DNA of 64,000 bases, from the NCBI GenBank assembly GCA_000818945.1, contig KN805432.1, positions 110,132-174,131 of the forward strand, given 5' to 3'. Shown piece by piece: positions 1 to 10,397 of the stretch. The DNA comes from Schizochytrium sp. CCTCC M209059 (lineage: Eukaryota > Sar > Bigyra > Thraustochytrida > Thraustochytriidae). The first letter of the stretch is position 1. Each line of letters opens with the position of its first letter. The notes under the pieces were generated by a model that was given only the letters and a program-made list of their open reading frames with translations, was not told the DNA's origin and made no database searches. A program made the translations under genes and the position numbers.

Positions 1-1519
1 CAATGTAGTGAACAGCTGGTTTGACGACGCGTCCGCTCCCTGACACACGAAGAGGGGTGATCATTTCCTTGGGTGTGGTGCGAGCTTGCCTTTTTTGACG
101 TTTTGGAGTGGTCGTCTGTTCCACAGCTGTGCCCGAGTCCGAGCGATCCCTTTTCAATGTTCCCCTTGCGGGTCTTGCGGGTGCGACCGTTTCATCTTGA
201 TGACTTGCTTCCAGACGACTCTTGACTTTCTTGTTATCTACAGTGGCGGGCTCTGCCACGAAATGCTTGACGGGCTTGGAGTTGCGCTTCCGCGTCAAAC
301 CAGAAAGTGCAGTGCTATCATCGGGCTGGATTTCGTTGTGCTGCATGTGAGCGTTGAAGTCTTCCAACGAATCCGACGACGATAAATAGCCTGATCCGCC
401 TATTATCTCAAGTGGTCGCTTTGGTGCGGGCACTGCGTCCTGGAGTTCTAGTTCGGAGTCTTTCAAGATTTGGGACCTCTTCTCGCGACGTTTTCGCTTC
501 TTTTCCTTCCGTAGCCTTCGTGCCTCCTTGGCGCTCAGTCGATCAGATTCCGAATCAGCCACTTCCCTCTTCTTCTTCTTCTTCTTCTTTCTCTTTTTTT
601 TGTCTTTCTTCTTTTTTTTCTTTGCGTCTTTTTTATCCTTTGCCGCCTTGCCCGCGTCGAGTGGAACCTCGGCCTCTGGAACGTGCAGTCTTTCAACAGA
701 ACTTTGATCCATGCTAATCGTCGCAGCAGCAGCAGTCGTCGCAGCAGCAGAAGAATATGTATGATCACTACTAGTAGGCTTTCCGAGCTTGCATCGGGAC
801 TTGCTCGCCGCCAAAGTGCTAGATCCCGGGGCCATCTTTGGCGTGCGAAGCATCTTTTTTGTGGCTTTTCGTGAGCCAGACGCTGTGGCAGAGGGCGAGA
901 TGCCCCGTAGTTTCTTATTGTGTGCTGTGGCCGGCTCTGTAACGTACACGGGCACCGGTTTCCTTTTGCGTCCGCTCAAGGAGATCTGCGGTCGGCCTTG
1001 GGTATCAATCTCAATCGACCCATTCGAAGAAGAGACGGAGCTGCGGCGCGGGACCGCAACTCGTGCGGCAATACGAGATCCAGAGGTTTGTCGAGGGCGT
1101 ACGAGCCGCGGTGGCGGTGGCAAGCTCCCGGGTGAGCTACTCTCCTCCTCGTCGCTGGAGCGCACGTCAAGCTGCTGTCCCGGGCCTGATCTACTCTCCG
1201 CTTTTGCAGCTACAATAGAGGCCGCGGTGCTATTTGACGAGAAGGAGGTTCTCGCGGCATGCTCTCCGGCCAAGTCCCCGAGCTCTGCGCGATCTCGGCG
1301 AGGCCCCTTCGCATTGCCGGCGGAGCTCCCGGCCGAGGCTCTCGCTTCGTTTCCCTCCACCTCCGACGCCGACTTCTTTCCATCAGAGTATTCCTCGTCG
1401 GACTCGCCGCCGCTGCTGCTGCTGCTGCTGCTGCTGCATATGGTCTCCTCGTCGCTGGGCGCGACCTCGACGGCCTCCCGCGCCGCCGTCGACGTCGGCC
1501 CCTGCCGCGCCGACGAGGC
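1..1519 (-). CDS. Partial basic, Ser/Lys-rich nuclear-type protein, open at both ends
   Basis: Reading the minus strand from 1519 to 1 gives 506 uninterrupted codons, starting at the N gap and leaving the window still open, so both ends are missing. An internal ATG lies at 712, but the frame is open far upstream of it and is compositionally coherent, so it is probably not the start. The gap-proximal part is acidic and Ser-rich with an AGC-coded Ser run (1411-1437). A Lys tract lies at about 570-630. A short motif recurs: SGRKRKPVPVYVTEPAT (about 920-980), KPVKHFVAEPAT (about 240-290) and SGSGRVVKPAVHYI (edge). Two copies are followed by NKK. The pattern [S/G]-G-R-x-x-K-P-x-x-x-Y recalls CENP-C-like motifs of kinetochore proteins, but this is only a resemblance. 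No enzyme domain was recognised. The real start may lie in the gap or just beyond it. The frame is certain; the function is unknown. Confidence 0.7.
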
Positions 1520-2064
1520 NNNNNNNNNNNNNNNNNNNNNNNNNNNNNNNNNNNNNNNNNNNNNNNNNNNNNNNNNNNNNNNNNNNNNNNNNNNNNNNNN
1601 NNNNNNNNNNNNNNNNNNNNNNNNNNNNNNNNNNNNNNNNNNNNNNNNNNNNNNNNNNNNNNNNNNNNNNNNNNNNNNNNNNNNNNNNNNNNNNNNNNNN
1701 NNNNNNNNNNNNNNNNNNNNNNNNNNNNNNNNNNNNNNNNNNNNNNNNNNNNNNNNNNNNNNNNNNNNNNNNNNNNNNNNNNNNNNNNNNNNNNNNNNNN
1801 NNNNNNNNNNNNNNNNNNNNNNNNNNNNNNNNNNNNNNNNNNNNNNNNNNNNNNNNNNNNNNNNNNNNNNNNNNNNNNNNNNNNNNNNNNNNNNNNNNNN
1901 NNNNNNNNNNNNNNNNNNNNNNNNNNNNNNNNNNNNNNNNNNNNNNNNNNNNNNNNNNNNNNNNNNNNNNNNNNNNNNNNNNNNNNNNNNNNNNNNNNNN
2001 NNNNNNNNNNNNNNNNNNNNNNNNNNNNNNNNNNNNNNNNNNNNNNNNNNNNNNNNNNNNNNNN
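1520..2064. other. Assembly gap (545 N)
   Basis: This is an unbroken run of N. It is followed at once by a 17-base G run (2067-2083), so the gap probably sits in a GC-rich stretch that resisted sequencing. It interrupts the upstream part of the left-edge minus-strand gene. Confidence 0.99.
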
Positions 2065-2674
2065 GAGGGGGGGGGGGGGGGGGAGAAGAGGCGGGAGAGC
2101 CTGGCGGCGACGAGGACGTGGCGGCTTTCTCGATGGACTTGGCGTGGCGCGATCGCGCCAAGGTCAAGAAAAGAAAAAAATAAAAGGTGTGATTAAAAAT
2201 GTCCCCGATGCACAAGAACGATCGATTCCAGCATCGCGTGTACGTACGAGTATATAGGTCAGATTCCACACAACGTTGGAATCGAGTATCGCAATGGCTG
2301 ATCTTGGTCACTGTCGCCGGCTGGATGTCAGTGGAGCCGACAGCCAGGCAGCTGGCCGCCCGCCCGCGCGATTGATTGACACGCGATCATCAAGAAGTCG
2401 TCCACACCTTGCAAGTAAGAGCTCATAGTGCAAGAACTAGTACCGTCTAGTCTCGACAGGAAGCCAAAGATCCGCCTCGCCCCAACGCGACAGCGACAAG
2501 CAGCAGCAGCAGCAGCAAACAAACAAGAGTCAACGTCTCGACGCAGCTCGCGTCGTCTCTGCAGCAGACGGAGTGGACTTCTCGCGTCGGCCAGGGGAAA
2601 AGGAGCAGGATAAAAGGCGAAAGAGAACACATCAGGAGGTCGGCACCTTGAGGTTGGCGCCCGGGTCCAGAACG
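2065..2674. promoter_or_regulatory. Upstream region of the S28 peptidase gene
   Basis: About 0.6 kb lies between the gap and the peptidase ATG. On the minus strand the first about 100 bases read as a Ser/Pro/Ala-rich open frame that could be more of the left-edge protein, but no ATG was seen. TATATA lies at 2251-2256. An in-frame stretch without stops precedes the ATG at 2675 (from 2573), but it is basic and unlike the family, so it is read as 5' leader. Confidence 0.45.
2251..2256 (+). promoter_or_regulatory. Possible TATA element
   Basis: TATATA sits in otherwise GC-rich DNA, 424 bases upstream of the S28 peptidase ATG. That is far for a TATA box unless the 5' leader is long, so it is a weak candidate. 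Confidence 0.25.
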
Positions 2675-4192
2675 ATGTCTCGCGCGAACCTTGCGAGAAC
2701 GGTGGCACTTGGCCTGGTTCTTCTTTTTCTCGCCGCCCGAGAGACGGATGCGGCGCTCTTTCACGAGACGATGCAAGATCATTTCGATGGTAGCAATGAT
2801 GCCAGATGGCAGCAAGAGTACTTTGTGAATGATACCTTTTGGAAAGGACCAGAGTCAGGGGCACCCATCTTTGTTTGCGTGGGCGGCGAGGGTCCGCCTC
2901 TGGATGAGAGCGTCACGAGCGCCTCTGTGCACTGCAACGACGCTGTTGAATGGCTCAGCGAAACGGGCGCCTTGTTTTTTGCGCTGCAACATCGCTACTA
3001 CGGGTGCCAAAGCAACAGCTCCGCCTGCCCTGTCGCATACCCGATTGAATCCGTGCGCGACATGCGTTTTCTCAGCTCCCGACAGGCACTTCAAGATTTG
3101 GCGCTTTTCCACGACCACATGGCCAAGGCATACGCACTTACGCCCGCGAATCGCTGGGTCACCTTTGGGGGCTCCTACCCTGGCGTTCTCGCGGGCTTTG
3201 CCCGAGCCAAGTTCCCGCACCTCTTCTTTGCGGCAGTCTCTTCCAGTTCTCCAATCTTCTCGAGGCTCGAAATGCCTGGCTACTACAACTACGTGTCGCG
3301 CGCCTTTATGGAAGAATCCGTGGGCGGCTCCAAAGCTTGCCGTGACAAAATCGCCCTCGGCCACGCCCGCATCGGAGACATCTTCGCAGCTAATGATACT
3401 GCCGCGCTCCGAAAGCTCGAAGCGAAGTTCTCCTTGTCCTCGAACTCCCTCGATTCTCTCGACGCCAGGCGCGATTTTGCCGGCCTCGGCGTCGCCGATT
3501 TTCCCGCGCAGGCCAATGACCCGACGTGCAGTTCCCCTTGCTGCAACATTGCTCGCATCTGTGAGACCATTCTCGATGCCGACGCCCACGCGGATCCAAT
3601 TGATGCGCTCGCAGCAGTACGTGCTGCGCAGCAAGAGAGTGAACTAGGCACAGCAGAGCCCGTGCCAAAGGGGAGGCAAGAAATGATGCTGCAACACTCT
3701 GGAAAAATCAGTCACACGAGGTCTCTTGGCGCCCTCGAGACAGATCTCTGGTCTTGGCAGGTTTGCACCGAGTTTGGGTTTCTCCAGACGTGCGATAAAG
3801 GCACCGAATGCATGTTCACGCAGGGCCTCGTTACGCTCGATTACATGTTTTCATCAAGTTGCGCCGTGTACGACTTTGACGACATTAAACGCACGGCAGC
3901 CGCCATTGATCGCTCAAACACCATCTATGGCGGTTATCACATCGATACGCCTCGCATTCTATGGATTGGCGGCACCGTCGACCCGTGGCTTGCGCTGAGT
4001 GTACAATATCTCACACGCGAGCAGGTTCGGGCAGGCCAGCGAATGCTTCTTGTAAAAGGCGCCTCGCATCACGCATGGACGCATCCAACGCGCGATGATG
4101 ATCAGCAGACCGTTGTTGACGCTCGCACGTACTTGCGCCACGTTCTGGCCGGCTGGCTTAGTGATGGGACGCAAGCGACTGTTCAAGCATGA
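2675..4192 (+). CDS. Secreted/lysosomal serine carboxypeptidase, family S28 (Pro-X carboxypeptidase-like)
   Basis: A 505-residue protein, normal for family S28 (PRCP, DPP7, thymus-specific serine protease), whose members cleave after proline or act in lysosomal or secreted proteolysis. A signal peptide covers about residues 1-26 (basic start, then VALGLVLLFLAA). Family marks in order are FVCVGGEGPP, a QHRYYG motif, the nucleophile box GGSYPG with Ser167, Asp436 in GGTVDPW and the His pair 465/466 in ASHHAW, so the triad is intact. Several NxS/T sites suggest glycosylation. The ATG at 2675 was chosen because it gives a clean signal peptide; the open frame upstream is Arg/Lys-rich and unlike the family. 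The gene converges on the dynein-like gene about 200 bases downstream. The family is firm; the exact substrate is not known. Confidence 0.93.
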   Translation: MSRANLARTVALGLVLLFLAARETDAALFHETMQDHFDGSNDARWQQEYFVNDTFWKGPESGAPIFVCVGGEGPPLDESVTSASVHCNDAVEWLSETGALFFALQHRYYGCQSNSSACPVAYPIESVRDMRFLSSRQALQDLALFHDHMAKAYALTPANRWVTFGGSYPGVLAGFARAKFPHLFFAAVSSSSPIFSRLEMPGYYNYVSRAFMEESVGGSKACRDKIALGHARIGDIFAANDTAALRKLEAKFSLSSNSLDSLDARRDFAGLGVADFPAQANDPTCSSPCCNIARICETILDADAHADPIDALAAVRAAQQESELGTAEPVPKGRQEMMLQHSGKISHTRSLGALETDLWSWQVCTEFGFLQTCDKGTECMFTQGLVTLDYMFSSSCAVYDFDDIKRTAAAIDRSNTIYGGYHIDTPRILWIGGTVDPWLALSVQYLTREQVRAGQRMLLVKGASHHAWTHPTRDDDQQTVVDARTYLRHVLAGWLSDGTQATVQA

Positions 4193-4398
4193 AAATTGAA
4201 AATGTTTGTGAAACGCTGCATCTGAGATCGACACACACACACATACAAAGGAAACATACGCATAATTACTTGTTTTGCTAGAAATCTTGTACAATTGCCT
4301 GAGCGAGGACGCCTCAAAGGTATGTATCAAAAGTCTTTGGCACAAGGTCCCCGTTATAAAGACTGGATCAATGTGCTGTCTTGTCTCTGCAAGTCTAC

Positions 4399-7300
4399 TT
4401 AGGTCGACTTGCGTTCACTGATGATTGTTTCGCAGGCTTCCAGGGCGACCTGCCGAGGCAAATTGACCAATTTCTGCAAGGCTTGCGCCAAAGCCCCATC
4501 TTCGACGCCACCTTCGTTGGAGAGCGAGGCTTCGCTCATCTTCTCTTGTGTGAACGCGTCGCATTGCGCGGTCGCTTCGCGAAGTCGCGCCGGAAGAATC
4601 TCTCGCACAAGCTTTTCGAGCCTGAAGAACTCCTCTGGCGCGGTCCCTGCGCCCAGCAGCTTTTCCAAAAAGACTTGCACAAGAACGTCGACGAGACCAG
4701 TGTCCTCACTAGATGAGCGCGTTGCGATTTTCTCACGCGAAAGCCACCACGGAGTGACGCGAACACGCGCCGCCACACGGCGCACGCAGGGAAAGGCTTC
4801 CTCAATCCTGGCAAGCTCGTCTGAGTTCTCAAAACACACGACTTTGAGAGCCTCGCTCTTGCCACGATCATTCGCGGCTTGAAGTGCCATGTCGTGTGGA
4901 ATGTGCACGAGCGGCCGCAGCACATCCTGCCAAATCCACGGTACTCGCCTTTCCGAAGAACATGTCTCTTTGTCCGCATATGTCTCATCTTCAGCAAGCA
5001 GAACGAGCGTTAAGCAATCAACCTTATCCGGCAGGTCACTTGCATTTACAATGTGCGGAGGAGCAGCGCTGTGCCGATTCACAAAGACCCACTCCACATC
5101 TGTGGCCACAGACTCGTCTTGCCATCGAGAGATCAAATCCGTGCACTCCAAGTTACGAAGCTCGCCATTAGCGCGCTGTGCGTCATGAATTACAATCCGG
5201 GATGGAGTTCCTGCCCAGGAGTCCTTGGAGACGCGCCGCAAGAACCGCTTAATCTGGCGATCCCAATCTCGGGCGTCGGAGAACTCTGTCATGTATAATG
5301 CAAGCTGGTCGTCCATCTTCTTGCCATCGCTCGCCAGCGCTCCGCCTCCCTTTTGGCTGCTCGCCGTGAGCTGTTTCGCCAAGTTTGGATTCTCATTCCA
5401 CGATGGAGCAAGCAGACCTTGCGCTTGGAGAACTGTCTCATTAACGTTGATCGCGCACGGACGGAGCTTAGCGGAGAGCGCCGGTGGCAGACGCGACTTT
5501 CTGGTGGCAAACACCAAATGTCGCGGGTCTGGCGAAAAGCTCAAGAGCCCACCCCAGCTACAGCGATCCTGCAGGATGGTCCACCACTTTGTTCTTCGAA
5601 CCCCTTGCTGGACCCGCATGAGATCCTCAAGTGACTCGCAGGGAATAACCCGGCAATGTCTTCCCAGCTCACTTGCCACAATCCCGACTTGTCCACACAT
5701 ATGGTCTTCCAAAAGGATGGATTCGCTGGCACGATGGAAGACTCGCGTCACTGCAAAGTGCCAACGCATGGAAGGAAAGTAGAGCAGCGGAGGCAAGCTC
5801 GCACGTGCAATTTCGAACCCATGGTGCAATGTAAAGTCCTCAAAGGAGATTTTCACATTGTCGCATGACTCATCGTACGCGAACTGAAAGACTGCCTCGG
5901 GGTCGCGTTTTGAAATGTCTTCGTGATTTTGCGTAATTGCAACCAGTGTCTCCGCCGCCACGATGATCTCTCTTTTGTTACCTTTACCTTCGCTGCCGGT
6001 ATGACCCAACTTTGCAGTGAGACCCTGTTTCGCCGCCACAATCGTTTTCGTGAGCCAAGCCATGGAAATGTCCGTGTCGATTTCGCGAGATGTTAGATCA
6101 GAGAGCATGATGCGCAGTGTAAGAACGAGAATCTGTTTCGGAAACCTGGACATCCACGACGCGAGAGCTTTCGTCGACGAAATTTCTTCGAGATGGAAGG
6201 ACTGAGAACTTGAAGCCTCTTTTGGCTCGTGCGCCTCTTCAGCAATTGAACGGAGCTGTTGTAAAGCGCTAAACGTCGTTTCCTTAACCATGGCGCCCAC
6301 AAAATGGTCAACGCCTTCAAGCGAAAGTGCAGAGCACGGAGCGCTGAGCGAGAAGCGCTCATTGGCGTCATTAAAAATGTTGAAAAAGGTGTGGGGGGTG
6401 TGGCCCGATCCCGTCGCGCTCGCATCGTCGGCCGAAATTGCATCTTTGCTGACTTGACCGATCGCTTTTGAGGAGTTAGTTTGGGCAAAGAGATTTCGCT
6501 TTTTCTGCGGCTGCGGCTTGCCTTGCATTAGAGCAGGCAAAGCATACCACGCGTAAAGGAGATGTAGAACCCGAAAGGGGTCTTGCAGTTGTGGCGATGT
6601 GCGCGTATCATGCAGAATGTCCTCGACCATGTCGCAAAGACGCGGAGGCGGGAAAAACTTGAAGAGATCCTCGTCGGAGAGAAAGCACAAGCGTGGCTCG
6701 TGTCGTCTCCAAGACGCAATAACTTGCATTCGAGCACGTTGGCACTCTTGGGCGTGTACGGAAGCCGAGGCCAGCTTAGCAGTGACGCGATCTTCCCACA
6801 CGCGCATGCGAGGCCAGAGGCTTTCGATGCGCGCGTCGCTCCGCATTTCGTGAATCTTGCGAAGATGCTCTGCAACGAGAACCTCGAGCTGCCAGACCTC
6901 GGTATCAGTATCATCAACGAGTCGCTTCAATTGAGTTTCCATGTCGTCGAGCATTTGCTCGTTGCGAAATTCTGTGGAAGCCACCTCTGCCATGTCGATC
7001 AGATCCTCCAGGTGCTCGAGCACGCCGGGATGGTTGCGGAGGACCTTCTCCAATGAAGTCTCGTATGTAGGCTGAAAGAAGAGCATTTTGTGCCTCTCTG
7101 CAAAGTCAGCCCAATGGTAGTGCTGGAGGCCACGGGAAGTGAGAGCGCGCACGAGTTGTTCAGTGTCGCGGATCTCTTGCATATGGGATTGTAGAAAATC
7201 AGTCACGACTTGCGGGGCAAAGTTCTCGGCTTGGGGAAGCATGTCCTCTTGAATGCAGCGCACGCGTTCAATTGTGTCGTTAACATCAAGCTTGAGCAGT

Positions 7301-10068
7301 GATCCCCGGTGCCACATTGCATGCATTTCACTTACATCTGCAGCAGCGGTCCACAATGCAGTCACGGGGACCACACGCTCGAGCAGCGAGCTCGAGTACT
7401 GTTGCAAGGCTGACGCCGTCTCTTCCAGGCCCACTGCAGCACAGCGCGAGACGAGTTCCTTGGTCTTTTCATGTGCTGCAACGACATTCTCCTCGAGCAG
7501 TCCTGCATTCATTGCATATTCTTCAGTCCGCCGCAAATCATTGTATGCGCTCATCATTGCTGCCAAGCGTTCATACTCTGTGAGACGCTTGCGGTGACGT
7601 GTAATGGCATCCTCCAATTCTTTACAAATATCCTTTTTGCGCGATGCAATGTCAGCGCGTACACGGTCCGCGCGAAGAGCGAGCTTCTTAGGGAGGCCTG
7701 CCACCCGCCAATAGGCAGCCCAATCATCGCTCCGCATCACGAACCTCTCTCGTTCAAAAAGCATATAGCTCGGCCGGACTTCGACGCTTACCAGGGCCTC
7801 GAGACGGGCCACCTCATCCGGGACGCAGGTGAGCTCCTTCATGATGCGTTCAAGATCTTTCGAGGATCGCGCGACAAACGTCAAACGCGCGCGTGCCTCC
7901 TCATAGTCGTGGGTAATTTTAGCACAGCGCTCAAGCACGCTCGCAAGCACGTTCTCAAAAAAGAGCTTGCGAACCTTGTCTGCTTCGCTCCTAAGCTTGT
8001 CTTTGAGAGTACGCAAGTGCAAGATGAATGCCCCAAACTCCTGGTTCGTCTTGAGCTCGTTGCCGAGATCTTCGAGAGCTTTTGCCTTTTCAAGCGCCCC
8101 AAGGTCGTCCACGCGCTGTTGCAGTACCTTTTGCAGACGCTGGCAGTGGCTTTCCGATGCGTTGGCATTCACCGCAAGTGATTGCGAAATTCGCTGTGCC
8201 ACCTCCTTTGGGGTTCTTTCAGCTGTCAAAAGCGAATCAAGGTCTAACGTTTCGTTCTCCGGTGTGTATGGGTCATCGAGCACGAGTGCATCGATTCGTG
8301 GGAAGGTTTGCACTGCGCCAACGGCACGTCTAACGCACATTTGGACGGCCTCAATACAAGCGTTGCACGGAGGAAAGAGGTCAACCTGAAAGTGATCTGA
8401 CTCGTTGAGGTGTTCGGCGTCAATTTCGTTCATCGTCTCGCGCTTCTCGTCAGGCCCGGCACTATTGTCACTGCTGAAAGATGAATACCCTGCCTTGACA
8501 AAGTCCATAGTGATCCAGTCGTCTGAGAGCATCGTCAAGCGCTGACGGACGACGGAGCGTTCCTTGGTACTCTGTTCGGCGCGAATGGCCGCGGCACGCG
8601 TCAATCTTTCCATCCGTATGTCGATGGCAAAGAGTTCATTGCCTTGCTCCGCAAAGACTCGTTCGAGCGCCTCAAGCGAGTCGCCCACGATGCGGGAGAG
8701 CGTCTCGCGGATCGAAAGCTGTACTAAGCGGAGAAAACGGGCCAAATCACCGTTTGGTCCCGTGTTCTGCGCAAATCTCGGCTTATGAGCAATATGCTGG
8801 AGAATCACGTCATAGATGGCGACGATCCAGCTTGAGCGCGTTTTCGGCCCGACTCGATCGATCCAGGTATCCTGTTTTGCAGAGAACTCAAAGAGTGGTG
8901 CAGTGACCTTTGCAAAGCTCAAATCAAAGAGAACGGTCGATTTCTCAAAGTCTACGTTTGCTCTGTGAATTTCACCAAGGGCTGCGAGAGCAGCAGGATC
9001 TCCAACAAAAGCCTTGTTCTCGAAGAAACGCGCGAGACGCTTCACTTTGCTCTGATTCCTGTCTTGGAATATCGTTTTCTCGTCGTGAACATGGCATGTT
9101 TCATCAGCGCTAACTTTCAGTCGCCAACGAACGCCGGCCAGATACTGGGCTTGGAGGAAAGCATCATGTACCTCTTCTAAAAGGCCGCGCCACAACGTGG
9201 GTGAGTTAATACTTGCGCCATAGCGACGGGGAAAGCCAGATCGAAAAGGTCGAAGCAAAGGCTTTGCCTTGAGCACAAGTCGCGTTGTCATTTGTGGCGT
9301 AATAGGGCCGACAATTTCGCCCAAAAATGAGCCGTGCGGGTCACACGTCTCGTTTTCGCACGTGGATGGGGCGTTGGGAACGCCGACGTCGGTAATAAAG
9401 TTTTTCACAGAGGCTACGAAGGCACACCTGAGTTTGACCATGCGCGTCTGGTACGCAGTGAGCGGTTCTTGGTCGCTGCGCCAGACTCGTGTCCAATTTA
9501 CCCATTTCGATTCGTCTGGTTTTTCTGGCCTCGAGACCAAGTATTTGTCACCTATGAAGTTGCAAAGGATGCAAGGCTCCCATTGTGTTCTACCGCTTCC
9601 AGTATACCACAAAACATGGGCTTTTACCATCTGGAAGCTATCGTTCTCGGAGTCATTTTCATCCTGATTGTCGTTCTCTGGTGCGACGGCATGATGGAGT
9701 TGGAAAACAGTGGTATCTTCGACGCGCGAGTCCATGTCTGGCAAGTTTCCTCGGCCTGGCCTATGTATTGTGGCGCGGCGTTCCATCTTTTGCAAAGCTG
9801 CTTTAATGCGCACATGACGCGGAGAATTCCGCTTTCGCGAGCCAGGGAGGCGCGGAGGTCGTTGTGGCCGAGCAGCGTCGCCTTTCGGAGGCGCATTTAC
9901 CTTGGCATGAGCACTTCTTTCCGTTTGACTCGCCCATCCTCGCTTTCGATTGCTGCTTTGCTCTCTCGCTTGCTCTTTCCAGTCGAGAACCTCCTCGCGC
10001 GTTCTTTGGATGCTTCGCAGCAACTTTTCTCGCGCGCGCCGGGCGTTGTTCGTCGCAAAGGCGTCCAT
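4399..10068 (-). CDS. Truncated dynein-heavy-chain-like protein with degenerate AAA1 (DNHD1-like)
   Basis: A single 1889-residue frame. The N-terminal half is helical and tail-like. A linker-like region covers about residues 860-1140, with a HW pair at 985-986 and the linker-end motif RLCFLSDEDL near 1126-1135 (dyneins have FPRFYFLSNDEL). The two marks are only about 143 residues apart, against roughly 220-230 in motor dyneins, so the middle of the linker seems lost. The AAA1 region follows: LGRHCRVIPCESLEDLM aligns with the segment after the P-loop, but the P-loop position (about 1452-1466) reads LEDHMCGQVGI with no GxxGxGKT. The Walker B site reads TILQDRCSW (Gln1500-Asp1501-Arg1502) where dyneins have CFDEFNR. 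RLPPALSAKLRPCAINV matches the end of AAA1. The protein stops about 340 residues later, with no AAA3-6, stalk or C-terminal domain recognised. It is probably an ATPase-dead scaffold, perhaps axonemal. The start is the ATG at 10068; upstream in-frame codons lack ATG. Confidence 0.82.
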   Translation of the reverse strand: MDAFATNNARRAREKLLRSIQRTREEVLDWKEQAREQSSNRKRGWASQTERSAHAKVNAPPKGDAARPQRPPRLPGSRKRNSPRHVRIKAALQKMERRATIHRPGRGNLPDMDSRVEDTTVFQLHHAVAPENDNQDENDSENDSFQMVKAHVLWYTGSGRTQWEPCILCNFIGDKYLVSRPEKPDESKWVNWTRVWRSDQEPLTAYQTRMVKLRCAFVASVKNFITDVGVPNAPSTCENETCDPHGSFLGEIVGPITPQMTTRLVLKAKPLLRPFRSGFPRRYGASINSPTLWRGLLEEVHDAFLQAQYLAGVRWRLKVSADETCHVHDEKTIFQDRNQSKVKRLARFFENKAFVGDPAALAALGEIHRANVDFEKSTVLFDLSFAKVTAPLFEFSAKQDTWIDRVGPKTRSSWIVAIYDVILQHIAHKPRFAQNTGPNGDLARFLRLVQLSIRETLSRIVGDSLEALERVFAEQGNELFAIDIRMERLTRAAAIRAEQSTKERSVVRQRLTMLSDDWITMDFVKAGYSSFSSDNSAGPDEKRETMNEIDAEHLNESDHFQVDLFPPCNACIEAVQMCVRRAVGAVQTFPRIDALVLDDPYTPENETLDLDSLLTAERTPKEVAQRISQSLAVNANASESHCQRLQKVLQQRVDDLGALEKAKALEDLGNELKTNQEFGAFILHLRTLKDKLRSEADKVRKLFFENVLASVLERCAKITHDYEEARARLTFVARSSKDLERIMKELTCVPDEVARLEALVSVEVRPSYMLFERERFVMRSDDWAAYWRVAGLPKKLALRADRVRADIASRKKDICKELEDAITRHRKRLTEYERLAAMMSAYNDLRRTEEYAMNAGLLEENVVAAHEKTKELVSRCAAVGLEETASALQQYSSSLLERVVPVTALWTAAADVSEMHAMWHRGSLLKLDVNDTIERVRCIQEDMLPQAENFAPQVVTDFLQSHMQEIRDTEQLVRALTSRGLQHYHWADFAERHKMLFFQPTYETSLEKVLRNHPGVLEHLEDLIDMAEVASTEFRNEQMLDDMETQLKRLVDDTDTEVWQLEVLVAEHLRKIHEMRSDARIESLWPRMRVWEDRVTAKLASASVHAQECQRARMQVIASWRRHEPRLCFLSDEDLFKFFPPPRLCDMVEDILHDTRTSPQLQDPFRVLHLLYAWYALPALMQGKPQPQKKRNLFAQTNSSKAIGQVSKDAISADDASATGSGHTPHTFFNIFNDANERFSLSAPCSALSLEGVDHFVGAMVKETTFSALQQLRSIAEEAHEPKEASSSQSFHLEEISSTKALASWMSRFPKQILVLTLRIMLSDLTSREIDTDISMAWLTKTIVAAKQGLTAKLGHTGSEGKGNKREIIVAAETLVAITQNHEDISKRDPEAVFQFAYDESCDNVKISFEDFTLHHGFEIARASLPPLLYFPSMRWHFAVTRVFHRASESILLEDHMCGQVGIVASELGRHCRVIPCESLEDLMRVQQGVRRTKWWTILQDRCSWGGLLSFSPDPRHLVFATRKSRLPPALSAKLRPCAINVNETVLQAQGLLAPSWNENPNLAKQLTASSQKGGGALASDGKKMDDQLALYMTEFSDARDWDRQIKRFLRRVSKDSWAGTPSRIVIHDAQRANGELRNLECTDLISRWQDESVATDVEWVFVNRHSAAPPHIVNASDLPDKVDCLTLVLLAEDETYADKETCSSERRVPWIWQDVLRPLVHIPHDMALQAANDRGKSEALKVVCFENSDELARIEEAFPCVRRVAARVRVTPWWLSREKIATRSSSEDTGLVDVLVQVFLEKLLGAGTAPEEFFRLEKLVREILPARLREATAQCDAFTQEKMSEASLSNEGGVEDGALAQALQKLVNLPRQVALEACETIISERKST

Positions 10069-10397
10069 CGCGCGCGCTTTGGGCGGGCGCCCGTTGCCCG
10101 GGTTCGCCAAGTCCTGTTTCTGGGCAGACAAACAAACGGTTGCCCACCACTTGCGTGCCAATCCGACTCAGAGACGCCTCAGCTCCAGTCGTAGATAGGC
10201 AGGCCGATAAAGAGGCAGACGGACGGACGGGCCTTCGTTCCCTCGGTCAGTCTGTCACGTGCAGAACTCCGCTTCCCGATGCTCGCGACGCAGTAATTAG
10301 TCCGTTGATGTATCTGAGGTTCTGTAGCCACGATAGTACACACCCCTCCCACATTTTAAAAAAAAAAGAGTTATTAGTTATTGGAAGAGGAAAAAGG
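10069..10397. promoter_or_regulatory. Divergent upstream region, dynein-like (-) / WW protein (+)
   Basis: About 330 bases separate the two start codons. It contains an A run (about 10358-10369) and AT-rich sequence just before the plus-strand ATG. No clear TATA box was found. It is the only upstream sequence for both genes. Confidence 0.5.

Noticed and set aside
789..2183. Plus-strand open frame crossing the N gap
   Set aside because: It exists only because N bases do not create stops. The minus strand across 1-1519 is a coherent coding frame with repeated motifs.
10069..10161. Upstream extension of the dynein-like frame to 10161
   Set aside because: It begins with TTG and has no ATG; the ATG at 10068 is the first one in frame.
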